Shown here piece after piece: positions 18,647 through 27,136 of a stretch of DNA of 64,000 nucleotides (positions within the stretch are counted from its first letter, which is position 1; every line of letters starts with the position of its first letter). The stretch comes from Scopulibacillus_A cellulosilyticus. GTDB taxonomy: Bacteria; Bacillota; Bacilli; Bacillales; Sporolactobacillaceae. The stretch spans positions 1 through 64,000 of the forward strand of contig NZ_JBHTCO010000007.1 in NCBI RefSeq assembly GCF_042665295.1. Reading direction: 5' to 3'. The notes under the pieces were generated by a model. It worked only from the letters and a program-made list of their open reading frames with translations, did no database searches and was not told the origin of the DNA. The translations under genes and the position numbers were made by a program.

Positions 18647-19222
18647 ATGGGAGAGGTAGTCAATCTTTCACTCGCTTCTTTTCGGGTCGGGATGCTTGGT
18701 TTTGGAGGGGGACCTTCATCTATACCTTTGGTTCAAAAGGAAGTTGTTGAAAAATATAAATGGATGGATGACGATGAATTTGGGGATATTCTCGCCTTAG
18801 CGAATACATTGCCCGGGCCGATTTTAACTAAAATGTGCGGTTATGTCGGATGGCGCGTTGCCAAATGGCCGGGAATGATCGCTGCAATTATCGCCTCGGT
18901 TATACCGACGGCTTTTCTTATGATCGTTCTTCTGGCTTTTTTATCAACATTTCAGAACAAACCATGGGTGCAAGGCATGACAAAGGCCGTTATTCCGATT
19001 GTCGGCGTTATGCTGCTGACACTGACATTGCAGTTTTTCCAAAAAGCAAAAGACGGCTTAGGCTGGCTGGCAAGTATTATTTTAGCGGCTGTAAGCCTCG
19101 TACTTATGCAATTCATTCATATTCACCCGGCGATTATCATTGTCGCACTCATCCTCTATGTCCTTATCAAACCGTCCAGGAAATCGTCTGAAGAGAAAGA
19201 AAAGGGGAGGGGTACCGGTTGA
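18647..19222 (+). CDS. Chromate transporter, N-terminal-type subunit
   Basis: 191-residue membrane protein, one half of a CHR-family chromate transporter. It shows the signature FRVGMLGFGGGPSSIPL, then LANTLPGPILTKMCGYVGW, with about five or six hydrophobic segments. Short-chain CHR proteins of Bacilli work as a pair encoded by adjacent genes (as B. subtilis YwrB/YwrA), and the second gene overlaps this one by four bases. The family exports chromate, probably with sulfate-like specificity. ATG 18647 follows AAAAGGG. The C-terminus is charged and lies between the halves. Confidence 0.88.
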   Translation: MGEVVNLSLASFRVGMLGFGGGPSSIPLVQKEVVEKYKWMDDDEFGDILALANTLPGPILTKMCGYVGWRVAKWPGMIAAIIASVIPTAFLMIVLLAFLSTFQNKPWVQGMTKAVIPIVGVMLLTLTLQFFQKAKDGLGWLASIILAAVSLVLMQFIHIHPAIIIVALILYVLIKPSRKSSEEKEKGRGTG

Positions 19223-19749
19223 TATATCTTAAAATTTTCTGGGCCTTTTTTATAGCCAACATCATTGGCTACGGCGGCGGTCCCGCGACCATTCCCCTTA
19301 TTGAAAATGAAGTTGTCAGCCGGTTTCATTGGTTAAATGTCGGAGAATTTAGTAAAGTGCTTGCCCTTGGCAACTCGCTTCCGGGGGCGATTTCAACAAA
19401 AATGGCCGGTTATATCGGTTATGACGTCGCCGGCGTCCTTGGCGCTCTTATAGGTATTACAGCAACGGTTGCGCCATCAATTATTCTTATGCTGATTTTA
19501 TTTAAATTGCTTTATAAGTACAAAGATTCTCCGAAGGTCAAGCAGTTGACGCTGCTGATCAGGCCGACGATTGCTGTGCTGCTGGGCGTTATGGCATATG
19601 ACTTTTTTGCAACGTCCTATCATCAAACTGGATGGCTCCAGTCGCTTGCCTTAGTTGTTATTGGCTATTTATTATTGGAAAAAATGAAAATTCACCCCGC
19701 CTTTGTGATTGTAGCAGCGTTAGGGTATGGTGCAATTTTCTTGGCGTAA
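19219..19749 (+). CDS. Chromate transporter, C-terminal-type subunit
   Basis: 176-residue membrane protein, the partner half of the short-chain CHR pair. It repeats the family signatures IIGYGGGPATIPLIENEVV and LGNSLPGAISTKMAGYIGY. It starts at TTG 19219 within TTGA, which also contains the TGA stop of the first subunit. GGGGAGGGG upstream is a strong ribosome binding site. The overlap argues for equal synthesis of the two halves, which are expected to form a heterodimer in the membrane. A terminator follows 10 bases after the stop. Confidence 0.88.
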   Translation: MIYLKIFWAFFIANIIGYGGGPATIPLIENEVVSRFHWLNVGEFSKVLALGNSLPGAISTKMAGYIGYDVAGVLGALIGITATVAPSIILMLILFKLLYKYKDSPKVKQLTLLIRPTIAVLLGVMAYDFFATSYHQTGWLQSLALVVIGYLLLEKMKIHPAFVIVAALGYGAIFLA

Positions 19750-19759
19750 TAGGAAACAA

Positions 19760-19785
19760 AGGAGCTTATGACGGCTCCTTTTTTA
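19760..19785 (+). terminator. Terminator after chromate transporter genes
   Basis: AGGAGC / GCTCCT stem with an eight-base loop and six T. Confidence 0.88.
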
Positions 19786-20088
19786 TATTTATGATTGTGA
19801 TTTGACGTCATTTTTCACGTCACATTTTTTACATTAACCACATAAAATCTTCAATGACATCACGAGAAAATATCGATAAATTTAAAAAACTCCGCAAAAA
19901 CCCTTGTCCTCCTTGACTTTTAGGCATATAACCTATAGCGCTTTAATAAAATGTTACAAAACCACAAAGAGGGGTTTGAGGTGAGCATGATGGGGTAGGG
20001 CCGCCATTGGATTGGTCCAGCGTGTGCCTTGACACCGTCACTCAATGTCTCATTTCGCATGTCTTATTATTTTTGGGAGGCGAGTGGT
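19786..20088 (+). promoter_or_regulatory. spoIIID leader and promoter region
   Basis: About 300 bases without a normal gene. CATATAACC near 19924 resembles a sigma-E -10 element, which would fit spoIIID, but no firm -35 was assigned. At 19977-19998 GAGGTG is followed by a three-codon frame ATG ATG GGG TAG, a possible leader minicistron. RBS GGGAGG at 20075-20080 precedes the spoIIID GTG. Confidence 0.4.
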
Positions 20089-20361
20089 GTGCACGATTAC
20101 ATCAAAGAGCGAACAATCAAGATTGGCAAGCATATCGTGGAGACAAAAAAGACAGTGCGAGTGATCGCAAAGGAGTTCGGTGTCTCGAAAAGCACCGTGC
20201 ATAAAGATTTAACTGAAAGGTTGCCGTTAATTAACCCGGAACTCGCAAATGAAGTCAAGGATGTTCTCGATTATCATAAGTCCATACGGCATCTTCGCGG
20301 CGGGGAAGCCACGCGTCTCAAGTATCGCAAAGATACCGAACAAGATGGTGTGAAAATTTAA
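20089..20361 (+). CDS. spoIIID: Stage III sporulation regulator SpoIIID
   Basis: 90-residue DNA-binding protein, almost identical to B. subtilis SpoIIID over VHDYIKERTIKIGKHIVET, VRVIAKEFGVSKSTVHKDL (the helix-turn-helix) and DYHKSIRHLRGGEAT. It regulates many sigma-E and sigma-K genes in the mother cell. The GTG at 20089, eight bases from GGGAGG, gives the known N-terminus; the longer reading frame from 20029 adds 20 unrelated residues. It stands upstream of mbl as in B. subtilis. This gene alone shows the organism is an endospore former. Confidence 0.97.
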   Translation: MHDYIKERTIKIGKHIVETKKTVRVIAKEFGVSKSTVHKDLTERLPLINPELANEVKDVLDYHKSIRHLRGGEATRLKYRKDTEQDGVKI

Positions 20362-20552
20362 TAAGAAATCAGGAAATACCGGCCCTAAATCATTCGAAAT
20401 TCATCACAAAAAGATGGTTATTTCAGCTGTAATAAATTCCATATTTTTAAAGAAAACACTCCCTGTTTGAAAATTTCTATGTTAAAATATAGAGATGGTT
20501 AAAATCGAAAAAACACGAATCATGTTGAAGTTTGAAACAGGGAGGATAATGC

Positions 20553-21557
20553 ATGTTTTCTAGGGATATAGGAATAGACCTTGGAACGGCTAATGTTCTA
20601 ATTTATGTAAAAGGACAAGGAATTGTCCTTAATGAACCCTCGGTCGTAGCTATAGATACTAATACAAAAAGGGCTTTAGCTGTTGGTGAAGAGGCTAGGC
20701 AAATGGTAGGGCGTACACCCGGCAACATTGTTGCAATCAGGCCGCTTCGTGAAGGCGTCATTGCGGATTTTGATATTACGGAAATGATGCTCAGCCATTT
20801 TCTTGATAAAATTAACGTCAAAGGATATCTGTCCAAACCAAGAATTCTTATTTGTACACCAACGAATATTACATCCGTTGAGCAAAAGGCGATACGAGAA
20901 GCAGCCGAAAAAAGCGGCGGCAAACAAATCTTCTTGGAAGAAGAACCGAAAGTCGCCGCTGTCGGCGCAGGGATGGACATTTTTCAACCAAGCGGCAACA
21001 TGGTTATTGACATTGGCGGTGGTACAACTGATATTGCTGTATTGTCCATGGGTGATATCGTCACCGCCACGTCCATCAAAATTGCCGGAGATAATTTTGA
21101 CCATGAAATCCTTAATTATATTAAAAAAACGTACAAGCTGTTAATAGGCGAAAGAACAGCTGAGGAAATAAAGAAAAGTATTGCCACCGTCTACCCAGGC
21201 TCCCGAAATGAAGAAATCACGATTCGCGGAAGAGACATGATTTACGGCTTGCCGAAATCGCTAACGGTACAAACAGATGAAATCCAAAAAGCGCTGGAAG
21301 AGCCGATTTCAAACATTACTCGAGCGGCTAGAGGCGTTTTGGAAAGAACACCGCCTGAGCTTGCTGCGGACATCATTGACCGCGGTGTTATCTTAACAGG
21401 CGGCGGTGCCCTGTTGCATGGCATAGATCAGTTGATGGCAGATGAATTAAAAGTTCCTGTTGTTGTTGCGGAAGAGCCGATGTCCTGCGTTGCTAAAGGT
21501 ACAGGTCTCATGCTTGAGCACTTAGACAAACTGTCAAAACGCCGCAGGCTGGGCTAG
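20553..21557 (+). CDS. mbl: Rod shape-determining protein Mbl (MreB-like actin)
   Basis: 334-residue bacterial actin, the length of B. subtilis Mbl. Nucleotide-binding motifs: DIGIDLGTANVLIYVKGQG (phosphate 1), VIDIGGGTTDIAVLS (phosphate 2) and VILTGGGALLHGIDQ (adenosine). It polymerises under the membrane and guides lateral wall synthesis. RBS GGGAGG precedes ATG 20553. The spoIIID-mbl-flhO order identifies it as Mbl rather than MreB. A strong terminator follows at 21579. Confidence 0.96.
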   Translation: MFSRDIGIDLGTANVLIYVKGQGIVLNEPSVVAIDTNTKRALAVGEEARQMVGRTPGNIVAIRPLREGVIADFDITEMMLSHFLDKINVKGYLSKPRILICTPTNITSVEQKAIREAAEKSGGKQIFLEEEPKVAAVGAGMDIFQPSGNMVIDIGGGTTDIAVLSMGDIVTATSIKIAGDNFDHEILNYIKKTYKLLIGERTAEEIKKSIATVYPGSRNEEITIRGRDMIYGLPKSLTVQTDEIQKALEEPISNITRAARGVLERTPPELAADIIDRGVILTGGGALLHGIDQLMADELKVPVVVAEEPMSCVAKGTGLMLEHLDKLSKRRRLG

Positions 21558-21578
21558 AAACTTATATAAATCAGGATA

Positions 21579-21616
21579 AAAGATAAGATTGACTTTAATG
21601 GTCATCTTATCTTTTT
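21579..21616 (+). terminator. Terminator after mbl
   Basis: AAAGATAAGAT / ATCTTATCTTT stem with five trailing T. Confidence 0.9.
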
Positions 21617-21707
21617 CCACTACAATGATCAATTGGCAACGATGATGCAGATTCGTTGGAGAGACCAATTTTATATACATAAGCAATGCCAATCAAAGAA
21701 TGTAACC

Positions 21708-21807
21708 AAAGCTCGTCGCAAAGTTGCTAAGACATTTTTCAAGCGACAGCATATTTTCAGTTGCCTTTACCAATAGGCTTGGTACCGGCCAGGCTTTCTT
21801 TAAAAAA
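21708..21807. repeat. Degenerate copy of the dispersed repeat family
   Basis: AAAGCTCGTCGCAAAG at 21709 matches the module seen at 16617, 28396, 29317 and 30976. The 3' part, CAGTTGCC...AGGCTTGGTACCGGCC and on to TTTCTTTAAAA, matches the 3187-3232 end of copy 1. It ends right at the flhO ribosome binding site, so it forms part of the flhO leader. Confidence 0.55.
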
Positions 21808-21819
21808 GGGGGAATCGCC

Positions 21820-22629
21820 ATGCTTAGGGGATTTTATACTGCGGCTGCCGGAATGATCGCCCAAAACCGCCGCCAGCAAATGATCACGAACAATATCGCG
21901 AATGCCAATACGCCCGGTTATAAAACGGACCAAGCGTCACTAAAAAGTTTTCCTAATATGCTGTTGAGCCGTCTTGGCGGTGACCCATCCGCCGGCAATC
22001 AGGTCGGTGCATTATCAACGGGTGTCTACATGCAAGAAGCGATACCAAACTTTGCTCAAGGGCCGATTAAAGAAACTGATAAAAAAACAGATATTGCATT
22101 CGTTGGGTCTAACGTTCCTGTCAATCCTTATACCGGACGTAAAGGCGCATTATTCTTCCCTGTTGAAACATCCAACAGCGTCAAATATACACGTAACGGT
22201 CATTTTTCACTTAATGGACAAGGCTATCTCGTCACAGATGACGGTGCATACGCCCTTGATCCTAATGGAAAAAGAATTAAGCTTGCAACTGACAACTTTC
22301 AAATGTTGGACGATGGGCGCATCCTTATTAACAGCCGCCCAGTTGCACAATTAGGCGTATCCTATGCGGCTGACCCTAACCGTCTCGTTAAAGAGGGGGC
22401 GTCCCTGTTCCGAACAGAAAATGGCAAAGCGCTGCCATCAGCTAATAACAATCCAAATATTCAATTTAAGTTAAAGCAAGGCGCTCTCGAACGTTCAAAT
22501 GTCCCTATTGAACAAGAAATGACAGACTTAATGTCAACATACCGCTCGTTTGAAGCCAATCAAAAAGTGCTGCAGGCCTATGACCGCAGTATGGACAAGG
22601 CTGTTAACGAGGTTGGAAGATTAGGTTAG
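21820..22629 (+). CDS. flhO: Flagellar hook-basal body (rod) protein FlhO
   Basis: 269-residue FlgF/FlgG-type rod protein, one residue shorter than B. subtilis FlhO. The start ATG 21820 behind GGGGGAA gives the conserved N-terminus MLRGFYTAAAGMIAQNRRQQ, then NNIANANTPGYKTDQ; the longer frame from 21724 lies in repeat DNA. The C-terminus shows the matching LERSNVPIEQEMTDLM and SFEANQKVLQAYD helices. Both terminal helices build the rod. Genes for the paired flhP are displaced about 5 kb downstream by inserted genes. Confidence 0.93.
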   Translation: MLRGFYTAAAGMIAQNRRQQMITNNIANANTPGYKTDQASLKSFPNMLLSRLGGDPSAGNQVGALSTGVYMQEAIPNFAQGPIKETDKKTDIAFVGSNVPVNPYTGRKGALFFPVETSNSVKYTRNGHFSLNGQGYLVTDDGAYALDPNGKRIKLATDNFQMLDDGRILINSRPVAQLGVSYAADPNRLVKEGASLFRTENGKALPSANNNPNIQFKLKQGALERSNVPIEQEMTDLMSTYRSFEANQKVLQAYDRSMDKAVNEVGRLG

Positions 22630-22663
22630 ATCTAACAATGAATCTTACCATTGAAGAATGAAT

Positions 22664-22690
22664 CAGCCGCCAGTTGTGGCGGCTAATTTA
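22664..22690 (+). terminator. Hairpin after flhO
   Basis: AGCCGCC / GGCGGCT stem with a six-base loop and an AT-rich tail. A weak terminator. Confidence 0.6.
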
Positions 22691-22856
22691 ATAAAGTAAG
22701 GCAAAAATTAACCCTTTAATTTACCCTCAAGCCCCAATAATTCCCGCATAATAAAAACTGATCATAATAGTGGTTGATATATTCTTAGAAGCCGGATATA
22801 ATTGCTTAGTAAGTTGTTTAAATTTTCCGGAAAGATAAATGGAGGGGATTCTGTTA

Positions 22857-23333
22857 ATGTCAAATGCATTGTTAAGTACGGCTAAATATGTTCGCCAAAT
22901 GGTTATTCAGCAGGTTCAATCGATTCCTGAGGAGTTGTTTGACGTTCAACCCGATCAATTCAACAATACGATTAGATGGAATGTCGGTCATATTGCCGCT
23001 TCAAATGATTATTTTGTTTCATTAGGTTTACCGGTTGAATCAAATCTTCCGGAAAGCTACGCACGATTATTTAAACCGGGAACCAAACCATCCGATTGGA
23101 ATGACATACCTCCGACCAAAGAAGAACTTATTCAAATCTTATCTAGACAGCTTTCTGATTTTTCCGATATACCTTCCAGCGCATTCGATAAACAAATGGA
23201 TCCGCCTCTTGAACTGGGACCGCTGAAATTCGAAACATTTGGAGAGGTATTTAACTTTGCGACCGTCCATGAAACAATGCACTTCACTACCATTTCAAAC
23301 TTTTTGAAAGTACTGCAATACCAAAAAGCCTAG
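22857..23333 (+). CDS. DinB family protein
   Basis: 158-residue four-helix bundle of the DinB/YfiT-like superfamily. The ATG at 22857 lies nine bases past GGAGGGG and is preferred over the in-frame ATG at 22839. The three family His residues are visible: NVGHIAAS near residue 45 and VHETMHF near residue 140. Family members bind a metal with this triad and several are thiol transferases (bacillithiol in Bacilli), but the substrate here is unknown. A terminator follows. It belongs to the block inserted between flhO and flhP. Confidence 0.82.
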   Translation: MSNALLSTAKYVRQMVIQQVQSIPEELFDVQPDQFNNTIRWNVGHIAASNDYFVSLGLPVESNLPESYARLFKPGTKPSDWNDIPPTKEELIQILSRQLSDFSDIPSSAFDKQMDPPLELGPLKFETFGEVFNFATVHETMHFTTISNFLKVLQYQKA

Positions 23334-23406
23334 GGAATAAACAATTTTCCATACTACTTTAAATCGATGATGATTCACCTTTATGGTTTGATCGAATTTT
23401 AATATA

Positions 23407-23434
23407 AATAACCCTCCAGCATTGGAGGGTTATT
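23407..23434 (+). terminator. Terminator after DinB gene
   Basis: AATAACCCTCCA / TGGAGGGTTATT inverted repeat with a four-base loop. Confidence 0.8.
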
Positions 23435-23503
23435 AAATGTAAACTTTGGTAAGTATTATTAACTGGACAAGGTTAATAAATTATGAGGAGGCACTATCAT
23501 TCT

Positions 23504-23926
23504 ATGAAACCGCGGATGACAGTCTTGACGTTAGGTGTAGATGATTTGGCAAGGTCGTTAGAATTTTACCGTGACGGATTGGGTCTTCCGACTGAAGGTA
23601 TCATTGGCAAAGAATTTGAGCATGGTGCCGTAGCCTTTTTCGACCTGCAAGCCGGCTTAAAACTTGCCATTTGGAATCGCAAAGATATCGCTCATGAGGC
23701 AAAGGTTCCTCTAGCCGCATCAAGTTCTACCGAATTTACTATTGGACACAATGTGAGCGGTAAAGAAGAGGTTGATATGGTAATGGAACAGGCAAAATAG
23801 GCCGGAGCTATAATCACTGATCCGGCGCACGACACTTTTTGGGGCGGATACTCTGGCCATTTCCAAGATCCAGATGGTCATTTGTGGGAAGTCGTTTGGA
23901 ATCCGCAGTGGGAGATCGAGGATTAA
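23504..23926 (+). pseudogene. VOC (glyoxalase/bleomycin resistance) protein interrupted by an amber codon
   Basis: The frame from ATG 23504 (RBS GAGGAGG) encodes a VOC-fold protein: TVLTLGVDDLARSLEFYRDG at the N-terminus. After codon 98 it meets TAG (23798-23800), but the same frame then continues AGAIITDPAHDTFWGGYSG and FQDPDGHLWEVVWNP to TAA at 23926. Those C-terminal residues include the conserved GHLWE metal Glu. Homologues normally read AKKAGA at the stop, so one AAG or AAA to TAG change explains it. The truncated product would lack the last ligand, so it is probably inactive; a sequencing error is possible. Confidence 0.85.
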
Positions 23927-23954
23927 TTCAAATTTGTAGCCATTTCTCATAAAA

Positions 23955-23990
23955 AAAGGAGACCTGATATTATAAGTACCAGGTCCCTTA
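23955..23990 (-). terminator. Terminator of the minus-strand MetE-like gene
   Basis: On the minus strand GACCTG / CAGGTC flanks a 13-base loop and is followed by TCC and seven T. It lies about 220 bases past the stop of the MetE-like gene; the intervening transcript contains no convincing gene. Confidence 0.75.
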
Positions 23991-24208
23991 CATCATGAAA
24001 GGAACTTTTCTAGCTGATAATCATTGAGAGAGATGATAGAAAAGTTTATTTTGGCGATGTTATTAATATTATTCGTGAGACTGTCTGGATTAATGTGAAT
24101 CGTTATTTTACAGTCTTTTAACATTAGCCTTACTATTTTTAATAATAATGTTAGATAATTAACCTTAATGTATAGCAAATCAATTAAAAGATTAAGAAAA
24201 ATCTGCAA

Positions 24209-25336
24209 CTAATCCCAAATTTCATTTGCAATGTCAACAACAAGCCCTAGCTTCTTCCATTGATCTTGATCAGTAATTGTATTTCCCTCTTCAGTAGACG
24301 CGAATCCGCATTGCGGGCTTAAACAAAGCTGTTCGATATTCACATATTTTTCCGCTTCAGCTACACGCTTTTTAATCTCTTCTTTGTCTTCTAGTTCAGC
24401 AGTCTTGGAAGTAATCAATCCTAAAACAACCTTTTGATCCTTTATGAACCGTAATGGTGTAAAATCTCCTGCATTTTCGCTGTCAAACTCTAAGAAGAAA
24501 GCATCGACATTAACACGGGAAAACAATTCCTCCGCTATAGGCTCGTATCCGCCTTGATACAACCAAGAAGATTTGAAGTTTCCCCGGCAAATATGAAGGG
24601 TAACGGCCATGTCTTCCGGTTTATTGGCAACAGCTTCAATGGTTATATCTGCGAATTTTTTGATCAATTCGTCAGGGTCAAACCCTTTTGTTTTGATTTT
24701 TTCTCTAAAATCATCACTGAATAACGCGCCCCAACTCGTATCATCTAGTTGTAAATAACGGCAACCGGCATCATAAAAGGCTTGAATGGCATCCTGATAG
24801 ACTTTGACGATATCTTGTGCAGCCTCATCAAGTGATGCATATGGCGGGTTGTCCCAATATTGTTGGCTATTGACTATGCCCGAATAAAAAATCATATTAG
24901 GTCCAGGAATCGTAAATTTGGCAAGATGTTCTCCAGCGACGCTTTTTAGATATTTAAAATCCTCTAAAAACGGGTGGCCTTCAGGGAACTTTAATTTAGA
25001 ATCAACCGTATAGGCCGTTGCCTTTTTCATGGCGCCTTGGAATAACCCGGATGCATCAAATTCATAAACGCGAATCCCTTCTAAATCTTTAATAAAATCT
25101 AAGTGCCACCATTTTCTGCGGAATTCACCATCTGTCACTGCGCTAAGGCCGACTTCTTTTTGCTTCTCAACAGCCTTTACGATTTCTCTATCTTCAATTG
25201 AACGCAGTTCCTGTTTAGAAATTTTGCCTTGCTGATATTGTTCTCTTGCATCCTTTAAAACCTGTGGACGAAGAAGGCTGCCTACATGATCCGCGCGAAA
25301 TGGAGCAGCATTTGTTTTCGCTGTATCTATATTCAT
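24209..25336 (-). CDS. MetE C-terminal-like methyltransferase (YxjG/YxjH type)
   Basis: 375-residue protein of the cobalamin-independent methionine synthase C-terminal family, like B. subtilis YxjG and YxjH (about 378). N-terminal FRADHVGSLLRP is diagnostic. The zinc ligands are visible as His and Cys in VTLHICRGN and the C-terminal Cys in LSPQCGFAST. It probably transfers a methyl group to a homocysteine-like thiol. ATG 25336 has GAGAGGTG ten bases upstream. The B. subtilis genes carry an S-box leader; no S-box is visible here in the ~245 bases upstream. Confidence 0.85.
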   Translation of the reverse strand: MNIDTAKTNAAPFRADHVGSLLRPQVLKDAREQYQQGKISKQELRSIEDREIVKAVEKQKEVGLSAVTDGEFRRKWWHLDFIKDLEGIRVYEFDASGLFQGAMKKATAYTVDSKLKFPEGHPFLEDFKYLKSVAGEHLAKFTIPGPNMIFYSGIVNSQQYWDNPPYASLDEAAQDIVKVYQDAIQAFYDAGCRYLQLDDTSWGALFSDDFREKIKTKGFDPDELIKKFADITIEAVANKPEDMAVTLHICRGNFKSSWLYQGGYEPIAEELFSRVNVDAFFLEFDSENAGDFTPLRFIKDQKVVLGLITSKTAELEDKEEIKKRVAEAEKYVNIEQLCLSPQCGFASTEEGNTITDQDQWKKLGLVVDIANEIWD

Positions 25337-25582
25337 CCGACTTAAGCACCTCTCTTTTCATCTTTCAATAAAAGTTTGAAATATCTATCTACTATTATAC
25401 AATAGCAAATTTACAGCTAAATGTCTGCCTAGCATTTATATTGTGAAATTTCCAATCACCTCTGATTCAAAAATCAGCGTTTATAAATGAAGAACTTATC
25501 GTAGTCCAATAGCCTCATTCATTCTAGGCGGAAAATAATAGTATAATTGTTATGGATAATTTTAGCTGCAGGCGGTGATCGT

Positions 25583-25903
25583 TTGTTTGACTTTATTGAA
25601 AAAGAAAAGCTGCTGGCTCAAGCAGAGGTTGTTGAATGGTATATTGGAAAAGTGCAGGAGGCTATGGAATCATTTTGCAGTACAGCTCATCGTAAGGATT
25701 CCCGGTTACCTTCTCTTGCACAAGATTGGGAAAGCAAAAGTAAACATTCTTATAACAGTATCATGAATGAATCATCTATAAGTCAGTTTACGGCACAAAA
25801 CTTAGGACAAGAACTCATCGACCAGCTCCACCAAGAGGCAAGAAGGCTGCGCCAAAAAGCTCATGACATTGAAAAGCGGGAGAAAGCCCATGAGTCACAT
25901 TAA
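25583..25903 (+). CDS. Small helical protein, probable partner of the downstream toxin
   Basis: 106 residues if started at TTG 25583 behind GGCGGTGATC; an in-frame start at 25547 adds 12 residues without an RBS. It is almost entirely alpha-helical and charged (KEKLLAQAEVVEWYIGKVQE; DQLHQEARRLRQKAHDIEKR), with no signal peptide. Size, helicity and position just before a polymorphic toxin resemble the small WXG100-like helpers encoded before type VII secreted LXG toxins. It overlaps the toxin gene by 14 bases. Homology was not recognised beyond this resemblance. Confidence 0.65.
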   Translation: MFDFIEKEKLLAQAEVVEWYIGKVQEAMESFCSTAHRKDSRLPSLAQDWESKSKHSYNSIMNESSISQFTAQNLGQELIDQLHQEARRLRQKAHDIEKREKAHESH

Positions 25904-27125
25904 AGTTGATCCCGATAAATTAGAGTCTTTGGCTTCCGAACTTGGACAACTGAAAGATGAGTGCGATCATGTCTTAAGAACATTAAAATGGAATTACAGC
26001 GCTGTTGAGATGACACACCCGGGGATAAACAGTACCTATAGCGGTTCCCTCTATCACAGTCTAGTACAAAAAATAGAACACTTTCAAAGCCAAATGGACG
26101 ATGCTCAAGGCATAGTTAAAAGAACAGAAGCCAAATTCAGGAACGCTGATGAGGGATCTTTAGGAAAATTCGGCGGTTTTCTAAAAGAAGTTGTCGGCGT
26201 TAATGACCTTGTTCGAACTTACTCTGAGTATGACCCGGTAACCGGTGAAAAACTGAGTGCTTGGGATCACATGAAAGCACTTGGATGGACAGCCCTTAAT
26301 TTCACTCCCGCAAAGGTTGTTGGAGTAGGGGCTAAGGTCGTTATAAAAGGTTCAAAAGCATTAAAAGTCAGCGATCAAACGATTAAAGGCTTTAAAGGCA
26401 TGGTTAATGCGGCACATCCAAGAGTTGTCGGGAATATGTTTAAGAGCTCGTACAATGTTGTGAAAAATGCTCCATTAGCACTGACAAATAGATTTAAAGA
26501 TGCTGCCGAGTCTATTAAAAATATGCCGTTGTTTCCGAAGGGTTTAGTGATTACTTCGACAGAACATAAGTTTATTGAGTTTGGTACTGCAAAAGACTTA
26601 AAGCAATTATTTTCTTTAAGGAATAAAGAAAATAATATGGGGAATATTTTATCTAATAAAAGGACGAGTCAAGAAAATCATTGGATTGGAAATAAAAGTA
26701 TTGGAGAAAAGAAAAAGTGTGAAGTTGGTGAATCAAGTCCTCTATCTCCGGGAGGCGGACTAGCGGCTCATGAATCAAAAGGGGGACATTTACTAGAAAG
26801 ACATGTAGGGAAAACAGATAAAGAACTATTAAACCGTTTAAAAAATAATCCTAGAATAAAAGGATCTTCATCTTTTACAAATCGATCTATTGCTGAAAAG
26901 GTAGTAAGCGAAACTTTAAATAATGAAAAAAATAAAAAGCTTATAGAAAACTGGATAAACTACTCTAAGACTCCAAAACTTATATTAAAATATTATGGTA
27001 AGAGTGTTATTGGCAGAACAGTAAAAAGAGATGGTAAAATTCTTGAAGATGCAACAAATGCAATTATTGTATTAAAAAAGTTAGATAATGATAAATTTGT
27101 GTTAACAGGATATCCAATCAAGTAA
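25890..27125 (+). CDS. Polymorphic toxin with WXG-like N-terminus and RNase A-like C-terminus
   Basis: 411 residues from ATG 25890 (GCGGGAGA upstream). Residues 1-95 are helical and WXG100-like, and 95-165 resemble a pre-toxin TG linker (VVGVNDLVRTYSEYDPVTGE). Residues ~290-411 fit the bacterial CdiA-CT RNase A-like domain: GGGLAAHESKGGH, LLERHVGKTDKELLNRL and the closing DKFVLTGYPIK. His300 and His305 are catalytic candidates. Such toxins cleave RNA in rival cells and in Bacilli leave through type VII secretion. Base composition turns more AT-rich from about 26580, as expected for an exchanged toxin tip. Immunity gene 11 bases downstream. Confidence 0.8.
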   Translation: MSHIKVDPDKLESLASELGQLKDECDHVLRTLKWNYSAVEMTHPGINSTYSGSLYHSLVQKIEHFQSQMDDAQGIVKRTEAKFRNADEGSLGKFGGFLKEVVGVNDLVRTYSEYDPVTGEKLSAWDHMKALGWTALNFTPAKVVGVGAKVVIKGSKALKVSDQTIKGFKGMVNAAHPRVVGNMFKSSYNVVKNAPLALTNRFKDAAESIKNMPLFPKGLVITSTEHKFIEFGTAKDLKQLFSLRNKENNMGNILSNKRTSQENHWIGNKSIGEKKKCEVGESSPLSPGGGLAAHESKGGHLLERHVGKTDKELLNRLKNNPRIKGSSSFTNRSIAEKVVSETLNNEKNKKLIENWINYSKTPKLILKYYGKSVIGRTVKRDGKILEDATNAIIVLKKLDNDKFVLTGYPIK

Positions 27126-27136
27126 GGAGATTAGAG

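Noticed and set aside
20007..20204. 65-codon frame overlapping the start of spoIIID
   Set aside because: No ribosome binding site, and it overlaps the strongly conserved spoIIID frame.
23993..24208. 71-codon minus-strand frame right after the MetE-like gene
   Set aside because: TTG start without a ribosome binding site, AT-rich with hydrophobic low-complexity sequence; more likely 3' untranslated sequence before the terminator at 23955.
25337..25582. Expected S-box (SAM) riboswitch before the MetE-like gene
   Set aside because: None of the conserved S-box segments could be found in the leader.
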